From assembly GCA_028823075.1 (NCBI GenBank), contig JAPKCE010000004.1:1-19265 (forward strand): 19,265 nt of DNA, read 5' to 3'. Both the position numbers and the translations under genes were made by a program. Within the stretch, counting starts at the first letter, position 1. Each line of letters begins with the position of its first letter. This document shows, one piece after another, positions 7,579 to 13,239 of the stretch. The stretch is from Myxococcota bacterium (GTDB taxonomy: Bacteria > Myxococcota > UBA4151). The notes below the pieces were generated by a model. That model worked only from the letters and a program-made list of their open reading frames with translations. It was not told the DNA's origin and ran no database searches.

Positions 7579-8033
7579 CGTAGCGGCCCCCACCACGGTA
7601 AGCCGTACAAGCCCTCAAAAGCTGAACGCGGCCAAACGCCAGCGCCGCGCCCCTGCAACACCACCTCGAGCCGATCACCGCGCTCCGCCCAGAGAATCAT
7701 CCAGCCCTCAGCAGTGTAAATTAGAGCCGGCGCGTCGGGGCGTTCACCCACGCCTCTTTTAACGCCCAACTGAGCGATGGAAGCCAGCCATTTCTGAGGG
7801 TTTTCGCCGACCGGCCAGGACTCCGCGTCGGAGCAAGAATCGCCACGACAAAGAAACTCTGAGCCGCTCAACGAGTCGAGCCCCGAGCGCTGTAAAAGAC
7901 CATTTTTCCAAACCGGGGCGCGCAGTTCGGGTGAAGCGTCCCGCAGACGTAACGCATCGTGGTTGCGCAGCAGCAACAAAGCAGCGCAAAGCAGACCAAG
8001 GCCCAGCAAGAAAAACTGCCGCGCGCCGCTCAT
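7575..8033 (-). CDS. Small membrane-anchored protein of unknown function
   Basis: I do not recognise this 152-residue protein. Residues 1-5 are short and positively charged, and 6-23 form one very hydrophobic helix rich in Leu, so it is probably anchored in the inner membrane with the rest in the periplasm. The remainder has a Cys pair at 62 and 67 (FLCRGDSCSD), which could form a disulfide. Its C-terminal half is rich in Trp and short beta-like segments (ALIYTAEGWMILWAERG, RLEVVLQGRG). ATG 8033 is preceded by GAGG about 10 bases upstream; the open frame reaches 8246 but the extension is antisense to tolQ. The stop overlaps the lnt start as ATGA, so it is probably made together with Lnt. A link to lipoprotein processing is inferred from position only. 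Confidence 0.75.
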   Translation of the reverse strand: MSGARQFFLLGLGLLCAALLLLRNHDALRLRDASPELRAPVWKNGLLQRSGLDSLSGSEFLCRGDSCSDAESWPVGENPQKWLASIAQLGVKRGVGERPDAPALIYTAEGWMILWAERGDRLEVVLQGRGAGVWPRSAFEGLYGLPWWGPLR

Positions 8034-8082
8034 CGGTTGACATCCTCGCTGCGGATTGCTTCGAGGCCTGCAACCCAGCCCT

Positions 8083-8086
8083 GGAG
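8083..8086 (+). promoter_or_regulatory. GGAG ribosome site that sets the tolQ GTG start
   Basis: GGAG lies 7 bases before GTG 8094. The in-frame ATG at 8133 has no comparable ribosome site, so the GTG start is preferred. Confidence 0.6.
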
Positions 8087-8093
8087 ATTCAAG

Positions 8094-8798
8094 GTGTTTG
8101 CTCCTTTTCTCGTCGCCCCTGCCGCAAGCTCGATGGACCTTGGCGCGATGATCGCCCACAGTGGCCCCATCGGCATTTTCGTCATGTTCACGCTCATCGT
8201 CATGTCCATCGCTTGCTGGGGCATCATCGTACTCAAATATAAGCACCTGAGAATAGCCGAGCAGCAGACACGCAAATTCCTCGACTGTTTTTGGAACGCC
8301 GCAGATCTAGATAAGGTCTATCATCAGGCGCAAAATCTACGACGCTCGCCGGTGGCCCAACTTTTCCTCGCAGGCTATGGTGAGCTGCGGCGTGCGGGTA
8401 ATGACGCCGAAGGTAGTTTCGCCGCAGAACTAGGCAGCTTCGAAAACATCGAACGCGCGCTGCAACGCGGTGCTATCGCCGAACGCACGGAACTCGAGCG
8501 CATGACCAGCTTTTTGGCCACGACGGCCTCCGCGGCCCCCTTCATCGGGCTCTTTGGAACGGTGGTCGGCATCATCCGAGCCTTTCAAAATATAGGCTTA
8601 CAAGGCTCTGCGAGTCTGGCCGTTGTAGCACCGGGAATCAGCGAGGCGCTCGTGGTTACCGCCGCGGGCCTGGGTGCAGCGATCCCGGCGGTTATCGCCT
8701 ACAATTACTTCTTGAGCCGGATCAGGGTATTGCGCTCCGAAATGGAGAGTTTCGCCAGCGATTTTCTGAATGTCGTCAAAAGGCACTTCTTCAGTTAG
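8094..8798 (+). CDS. tolQ: TolQ/ExbB/MotA-family proton-channel protein, TolQ type
   Basis: TolQ is the inner-membrane, proton-force-driven channel subunit that works with TolR and TolA to energise the Tol-Pal system during outer-membrane constriction. The 234-residue length is typical of TolQ. A first membrane helix lies at 25-47. A long cytoplasmic region follows, with LERMTSFLATTASAAPFIGLFGTVVGI at about 134-160, the hallmark of the family. A third helical region at 174-206 includes PGISEALVVTAAGLGAAIPA. The GTG start at 8094 has GGAG 7 bases upstream; starting at ATG 8133 would give 221 residues. Unusually, no tolR, tolA, tolB or pal gene follows: an HU-family gene lies 49 bases downstream. 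ExbB is the main alternative, but sequence and length favour TolQ. It is divergent from the small-protein/lnt pair across 60 bases. Confidence 0.87.
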   Translation: MFAPFLVAPAASSMDLGAMIAHSGPIGIFVMFTLIVMSIACWGIIVLKYKHLRIAEQQTRKFLDCFWNAADLDKVYHQAQNLRRSPVAQLFLAGYGELRRAGNDAEGSFAAELGSFENIERALQRGAIAERTELERMTSFLATTASAAPFIGLFGTVVGIIRAFQNIGLQGSASLAVVAPGISEALVVTAAGLGAAIPAVIAYNYFLSRIRVLRSEMESFASDFLNVVKRHFFS

Positions 8799-8809
8799 GT
8801 TGGCAGTGA

Positions 8810-8829
8810 CCTTGGCCATTTGGCCAGGG
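8810..8829 (+). other. Hairpin between tolQ and the HU-family gene
   Basis: CCTTGGCC and GGCCAGGG can pair around a 4-base loop, with one G-U pair. The stem lies between the tolQ stop and the HU ribosome site. No T-run follows, so it is not a clear terminator. It could limit read-through or protect an mRNA end. Confidence 0.35.
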
Positions 8830-8847
8830 CGTTTCCGGGGGGAAATT

Positions 8848-9153
8848 ATGAACAAAACCGATCTCGTTCGCTTCGTCAGCGAAAAGCTCGAAGGACGTGT
8901 CAGCCAACGTTTGGCAGGCGAAGTCGTCGACGCTGTTTTTGCTGGTCTTTGCGACGGTCTAACCGAAGGCGGCGATGGCGCTACTGTGCGCATCAATGGC
9001 TTTGGCACCTTTCAAGTGCGCACCCAAAAACCGCGCGTCAGCTATGGCTTTAACCTGACCAAGGGCGGCGGCAAACCGGTGCATATCGAAGCCCGCAAGA
9101 CCGTGCATTTCAAGGCTAGTGACCTGCTGCGCTCCGAGCTGCGAAACAACTAA
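8848..9153 (+). CDS. HU/IHF-family DNA-binding protein (divergent)
   Basis: HU-family proteins are small dimers that bend DNA in the nucleoid. This 101-residue protein has the N-terminal helices (MNKTDLVRFVSEKL, then a helix near 20-40) and the core beta motif VRINGFGTFQVR at 47-58. The beta-arm follows, ending in HIEARKTVHFKAS before a last helix. In ordinary HU the arm tip carries RNPxTG, whose proline wedges into DNA. Here that stretch reads FNLTKGGG, so the proline is absent. It is about ten residues longer than typical HU. ATG 8848 has a strong purine-rich GGGGGGA site just upstream. The longer open frame begins inside tolQ and is not needed. It may be read from the tolQ promoter or its own. 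A specialised HU paralogue seems more likely than the main HU. Confidence 0.88.
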   Translation: MNKTDLVRFVSEKLEGRVSQRLAGEVVDAVFAGLCDGLTEGGDGATVRINGFGTFQVRTQKPRVSYGFNLTKGGGKPVHIEARKTVHFKASDLLRSELRNN

Positions 9154-9187
9154 TCGGGCTCTCAATCTAGGGCTGAGTGGCAGGGCT

Positions 9188-10057
9188 TCACGCCTCCTGC
9201 CGTAGTTGGGCTTTATCCGCCCGAAGCCACTGAATCTCCTCAACCAACTGCGCCACCAAGCGATTCGGCTCGGCCCCTTCCGTGCCCAGTTTTAACTGTG
9301 CTTTTTTATACAATGCCTCGCGGCGCAAGAGCAACAAACGCAATTGGGCTAAGGCTGTTTCGCGCCCAGCCATCGGCCGCGGGTCGCCTTGTGCCACCAC
9401 CCGGGCCCATAGGGTCTCCGCCCCCGCGCTGAGCCAAACGGTCAGCGCACAGCGCAGCAAAAGGTCGTAACTTTGCAGATGCTCGACCACACCACCTCCC
9501 GTGGCCAGAACCATCGGCCGATCCTCAAGCAAGAGTTTGGCCAAACAAACATGCTCGATTTGGCGATAATAAGCCTCGCCATAAAGAGAAAACAGTTCGG
9601 CCACCGGTAAGCCGGCTTGCTGCGCCACCAGATCATCGAGTTCGACAAACGGCAGGCCAAGACGCTGGGCGAGCAAATTACCAAGGGCCGATTTACCAGC
9701 ACCTCGCAAGCCGAGCAGGGCGATCACCTGACGTCGGCGCGGCTCGAAGCGTAGCTCCAACTCACGCGCCAAAGCTTCAAGCTCAGCAAAGCTACGACGC
9801 TCGAGTATTCTTTCGATGGCGGCGCGAGGACCGGAACGGCGCTGTTTAGGCAAGAGTTCGAGCAGACTAAGCTCGAAGGCTTCAGCGATCTGATCCAGAG
9901 CTTTTAAGCTAGGGTTAGCACGGCCGGCTTCAACCTCGGTTAGGTAACGCGCCGAGAGCGACGCGCCGCTAGCTAAAGCGAGCACCGACCAATTGCGCTC
10001 TTGGCGTAAACGTCTAATTCGCAAGCCGAGCTGCTGATGGTCCATGCGACTAAGCAT
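9188..10057 (-). CDS. boxR: BoxR: XRE-type regulator fused to shikimate-kinase-like domain
   Basis: BoxR-type regulators repress aerobic benzoate (box) genes and respond to benzoyl-CoA. Residues about 10-66 form an XRE helix-turn-helix domain (LGLRIRRLRQERNWSVLAL, then SLSARYLTEVEAGRANPS). After a linker, residues 110-280 resemble shikimate kinase: P-loop GLRGAGKS at 116-123, ATGGGVVEH at 185-193, and a lid-like GDPRPMAGR at 224-232. In this family the kinase-like fold is thought to bind the CoA effector rather than phosphorylate shikimate. It is divergent from boxC-boxB, the classic arrangement. I give the start as ATG 10057 (weak AGAG site). A near-consensus promoter has its -10 over that codon, which would favour ATG 10045 (residue 5) and a very short leader. 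Its 3' end faces the HU gene with a 34-base gap. Confidence 0.92.
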   Translation of the reverse strand: MLSRMDHQQLGLRIRRLRQERNWSVLALASGASLSARYLTEVEAGRANPSLKALDQIAEAFELSLLELLPKQRRSGPRAAIERILERRSFAELEALARELELRFEPRRRQVIALLGLRGAGKSALGNLLAQRLGLPFVELDDLVAQQAGLPVAELFSLYGEAYYRQIEHVCLAKLLLEDRPMVLATGGGVVEHLQSYDLLLRCALTVWLSAGAETLWARVVAQGDPRPMAGRETALAQLRLLLLRREALYKKAQLKLGTEGAEPNRLVAQLVEEIQWLRADKAQLRQEA

Positions 10058-10101
10058 TATAGTTCTCTATATCAGGTGGTTCAATGCGCTTCATAATGCT
10101 T
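10052..10101. promoter_or_regulatory. Candidate BoxR operator: 9-bp inverted repeat between boxR and boxC
   Basis: AAGCATTAT at 10052-10060 and ATAATGCTT at 10093-10101 form a perfect inverted repeat, with 41 bases between centres (about four helical turns). A related element, AATGCGCTT, sits at 10083-10091. The left copy covers the proposed boxR -10. The right copy contains CATAAT, a possible boxC -10. This layout would let one regulator control both directions. The TGCA boxes described for BzdR/BoxR operators in Azoarcus are not present here. Confidence 0.55.
10056..10084 (-). promoter_or_regulatory. Near-consensus sigma70 promoter for boxR
   Basis: On the minus strand, TTGAAC (10084-10079) is followed after exactly 17 bases by TATAAT (10061-10056). 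The -10 is perfect and the -35 matches at 4 of 6 positions. A purine at 10050 is the likely first base, leaving only about 5 bases before ATG 10045. Confidence 0.6.
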
Positions 10102-10156
10102 GCCGGCGGGTCCCTTGTCGAGTCAACAAAGGAGCACGCTTAAAGGAGCCTTTGCG

Positions 10157-11800
10157 ATGAACGTTACTTTCCAGCGCCACCCCAGCAGCTATAATCACTG
10201 GAACCTAGCCGTGGATGGCGCCATCGCCACCGTTACCTTGGGGGTCAATCCAGAGGTCACCATGGCAGAAGGTTATGAGCTTAAACTCAACTCCTATGAT
10301 CTAGGCGTCGACATTGAACTGGCCGACCTCCTGATGCGCTTGCGCTTTGAACACCCTGGCGTCGCCTGCGTTGTACTGCGCGCCAACGACGAAAAGGTAT
10401 GGTGCGCCGGAGCCAATATTTTAATGCTGCGCTCGTCGACTCACCATTTCAAAGTCAACTTCTGTAAGTTCACCAATGAAACCCGTTTTGCCATTGAAGA
10501 TGCCCAGAACAACTCCGGTCAGCATTGGATCGCCGCCGTGCGCGGTGTTTGTGCGGGCGGCGGTTATGAGCTTGCGGCCTGCGCCAACGAAATCCTGCTC
10601 GCCGACGATGGGCGCTCCGCGGTCAGCCTCCCCGAAGTTCCACTGCTCGGCGTGCTTCCGGGTACTGGCGGCCTGACCCGCGTCGTCGACAAACGAAAAG
10701 TTCGTCGCGACCATGCCGATGTGTTCTCAACGCTCTCGGACGGCTTGCGCGCGAAGCGGGCCGAGGCCTGGCGATTGGTCGATGAGGCAGTACCTTTGTC
10801 AAACTTTGAAGCTCGCATAGCCGAACGCGCCCAAGCTGCTGCCGAAGGTGCCACAAGCGACAAAAAAGGCATCGTGCTCAGCGAACTGAAATTCGAAAAG
10901 TCCGAGACGGGCTATCGCTTTGAATACGTCAGCCTCGATCTGCAAACTGCCGGGCGAACCGCCACCTTGACGATGCGTGCGCCGAGCCAAAGCGCCGCAG
11001 AGATCGCCGCTCTAAGCGCTGATGAGATTCGCGCCCAAGGTGATCAATTTTGGGCCTTAAAAGCTTATCGCGACCTCAACGAAGCGCTGCTGGTTCTCCG
11101 CTTTAACCACATCGAGATCGGCACGGTGCTCATCAAAACCGAAGGCGATGCCGACGCTGTCTTAGCGATGGACGCCAAACTCGCCGAACTGCAGGGCAGC
11201 GACTGGTTTGTACGTGAGATGGTTCTGTATATGGGCTTTGTTCTACGCCGTTTAGACCTGACCGCTCGTAGCTTCTTCGCCCTAATCGAAGAGGCCAGTT
11301 GTTTCGCTGGCAATATGCTCGAGCTAGCTCTCGCAGCCGACCGTAGCTACCTGCTCGAAGATGAAGAGGGTCAGATTGGCGTTTCTGTCGGGGCTTTGGC
11401 TGGCGGCGACCTGCCGATGTCCAACGGACTAAACCGCATCGAAATTCGCTTCTTGCACGACGAGCAGGCGGGCAGAGACGTATCCGGCAAGCAACAAACC
11501 TATATCGGCGCCGAGGCAGAAAAAGCCGGGCTCGTAACCTACGCGCTGGATGATATCGACTATCCCGATGAACTTCGGCTAGCCATCGAAGAGCGCGCCT
11601 CGCTATCGCCCGACGCCTTAACGGGCATGGAGGCTAACCTACGCTTCGCCGGGGTCGAGACCATGGAGACCAAAGTCTTCGGCCGCCTTTCCGCATGGCA
11701 AAACTGGATATTTCAACGCCCCAACGCGGTGGGCGAAACCGGAGCGCTACAAAGCTTCGGCGAACCCACCACCCCACAATTTGACTGGAGACGCACCTGA
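10157..11800 (+). CDS. boxC: Benzoyl-CoA-dihydrodiol lyase
   Basis: BoxC opens the ring of 2,3-epoxybenzoyl-CoA (or its dihydrodiol), using water, to give 3,4-dehydroadipyl-CoA semialdehyde and formate. The 547-residue protein has the usual family length. Its N-terminal half carries crotonase-fold signatures: oxyanion-hole segments CAGANI (83-88) and GVCAGGGYELA (130-140), then LPEVPLLGVLPGTGGLTR (158-175). The C-terminal half is a second crotonase-like region with YLLEDEEG and similar segments, as expected for BoxC. ATG 10157 follows AAGGAG by 8 bases; the frame extends to 10100 but lacks a ribosome site there. A second AAAGGAG lies further upstream at 10128-10134. The stop overlaps the boxB start as TGATG, so the two are translationally coupled. 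It is divergent from boxR and probably repressed by it. The act of forming formate marks this as the hybrid aerobic CoA pathway, not the catechol route. Confidence 0.95.
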   Translation: MNVTFQRHPSSYNHWNLAVDGAIATVTLGVNPEVTMAEGYELKLNSYDLGVDIELADLLMRLRFEHPGVACVVLRANDEKVWCAGANILMLRSSTHHFKVNFCKFTNETRFAIEDAQNNSGQHWIAAVRGVCAGGGYELAACANEILLADDGRSAVSLPEVPLLGVLPGTGGLTRVVDKRKVRRDHADVFSTLSDGLRAKRAEAWRLVDEAVPLSNFEARIAERAQAAAEGATSDKKGIVLSELKFEKSETGYRFEYVSLDLQTAGRTATLTMRAPSQSAAEIAALSADEIRAQGDQFWALKAYRDLNEALLVLRFNHIEIGTVLIKTEGDADAVLAMDAKLAELQGSDWFVREMVLYMGFVLRRLDLTARSFFALIEEASCFAGNMLELALAADRSYLLEDEEGQIGVSVGALAGGDLPMSNGLNRIEIRFLHDEQAGRDVSGKQQTYIGAEAEKAGLVTYALDDIDYPDELRLAIEERASLSPDALTGMEANLRFAGVETMETKVFGRLSAWQNWIFQRPNAVGETGALQSFGEPTTPQFDWRRT

Positions 11801-13239
11801 TGGCCGCCACAACAATCGATTACCAAAGCCGCATCCCGAACAACGTTAACTTGAGCTCGGATCGACGTTTGCAGCGCGCCCTCGAAAACTGGTTGCCCAA
11901 CTATATCGACTGGTGGCGCACCATGGGCCCCGAAGGGTTTCAAGAGGATCAGATCTATCTGCGCACAGCGGTTAGCGTCGAAAAAACAGGTTGGGCGCAT
12001 TTTGATTATGTAAAAATGCCTGACTATCGCTGGGGTATCTTTTTGAACCCCACCGAAGCCGAACGAAAAATCGGCTTTGGCGACCATATGGGCAAAAATG
12101 CCTGGGACGAAGTGCCCGGTGAATACCGCAACGCGCTGCGTCGCATCATTGTGACTCAGGCCGACACCGAACCCGCCTCGGTGGAACAACAACGACTGCT
12201 CGGTAAAAGCTGCCCGTCGCTCTACGACCTACGCAACCTATTCCAGGTGAACGTCGAAGAGGGACGCCACCTTTGGGCGATGGTTTATCTGCTTCATTCC
12301 TACTTTGGACGCGACGGTCGCGAAGAAGCTGAAGAGTTGCTCCAGCGACGCTCAGGAAACCCCGACAAACCGCGCATCTTAAACGTATTTAATGAGCCGA
12401 TTGAAGACTGGCTGAGCTTTTATTGCTTCGCCATGTTCACCGACCGCGACGGCAAATTCCAACTTGGAGCCTTGGCCGAGAGCGCTTTCACGCCGCTCGC
12501 CGCGACGACCCGTTTCATGCTCACCGAAGAGGCGCATCACCTGTTCGTAGGCCAGACCGGCGTGGAGCGTGTCATCCGTCGCAGTTGTGAACTCATGAAC
12601 GGTGACAACGACGCCGACTTAACACGACAAGGCGCTGTCCCGCTGGACGTCATTCAGCGCTACATCAATCGCTGGTACAGCCTCTCGCTCGACCTCTTCG
12701 GTTCCGAAGTCTCAAGCAACGGCGCCACCTTTTTCGCCAACAGCTTGAAAGGTCGTTTCCAAGAACAGCGACGCTGGGAAGACCATGTGGCGCTTGAGGA
12801 TTCGAGAGTTCTCGATGTCGTGCGCGGCGGTAAAATGGGCAAAGAAGAGGTCCCCTTGCGCAACGCCATGAACGAGGTCCTGCGCGACGAATATATTGCC
12901 GATTGTGAAAAGGCGCTGCGCTCCTGGAACCAAACGGTTAATGGCTATGGGCTCAACTTTAGCTTCACCTTGCCGAACCGTAAGTTTCACCGTCACCAAG
13001 GCGAATACGCTGGAAGCTTCTTCACCCCCGAAGGTGAGTTGATCGACGAAGCAAAATTCGAGGCGGAACAAGATAACTGGATCGCTTCGGACGAAGACCG
13101 AGCCTATGTAAAAAGCTTAATGCACCAAGTGACCGAGCCCGGTAAATTTGCGCATTGGATCAGCCCGCCGAAACGCGGCATTAACGGCAACCCCATCGAG
13201 TTTGAGTACGCTAAATTTAGCGGCCACGAACGAGCTTAG
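11800..13239 (+). CDS. boxB: Benzoyl-CoA 2,3-epoxidase, diiron oxygenase subunit
   Basis: BoxB uses O2 and electrons from the reductase BoxA to epoxidise benzoyl-CoA at carbons 2 and 3. The 479-residue length fits the family. The ferritin-like diiron ligands are visible: Glu124, EEGRH with Glu154 and His157, Asp215 in FTDRD, and EEAHH with Glu244 and His247. From memory, these equal the Azoarcus BoxB ligands (Glu120, Glu150, His153, Asp211, Glu240, His243) shifted uniformly by four. All six seem intact, so the enzyme should be active. The ATG overlaps the boxC stop by one base. No boxA lies in the window, so its electron donor must be encoded elsewhere or replaced. The stop TAG overlaps the stop TAA of the convergent gene, leaving no room for a separate terminator. 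Confidence 0.96.
   Translation: MAATTIDYQSRIPNNVNLSSDRRLQRALENWLPNYIDWWRTMGPEGFQEDQIYLRTAVSVEKTGWAHFDYVKMPDYRWGIFLNPTEAERKIGFGDHMGKNAWDEVPGEYRNALRRIIVTQADTEPASVEQQRLLGKSCPSLYDLRNLFQVNVEEGRHLWAMVYLLHSYFGRDGREEAEELLQRRSGNPDKPRILNVFNEPIEDWLSFYCFAMFTDRDGKFQLGALAESAFTPLAATTRFMLTEEAHHLFVGQTGVERVIRRSCELMNGDNDADLTRQGAVPLDVIQRYINRWYSLSLDLFGSEVSSNGATFFANSLKGRFQEQRRWEDHVALEDSRVLDVVRGGKMGKEEVPLRNAMNEVLRDEYIADCEKALRSWNQTVNGYGLNFSFTLPNRKFHRHQGEYAGSFFTPEGELIDEAKFEAEQDNWIASDEDRAYVKSLMHQVTEPGKFAHWISPPKRGINGNPIEFEYAKFSGHERA

Noticed and set aside
8037..8065. Perfect TTGACA at 8037-8042 as a -35 for tolQ
   Set aside because: No acceptable -10 lies 15-18 bases downstream (the stretch reads gcttcgagg), so it is not reported as a promoter.
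8598..9008. Minus-strand frame across the end of tolQ and start of the HU-like gene
   Set aside because: It runs antisense to two genes with strong family motifs and has no motif of its own.
9179..9201. GGCAGG/CCTGCC stem between the HU-like gene and boxR as a bidirectional terminator
   Set aside because: The stem is only 6 bp, has an 11-base loop, lacks a T-run and includes boxR codons; too weak to call.
9188..10057. Calling this gene a shikimate kinase (aroK)
   Set aside because: The N-terminal XRE domain and the position divergent from boxC-boxB fit BoxR, not a biosynthetic kinase.
10058..10156. TGCA-type BzdR/BoxR operator boxes
   Set aside because: No TGCA occurs in the boxR-boxC gap; the visible repeat is AATGC-based instead.
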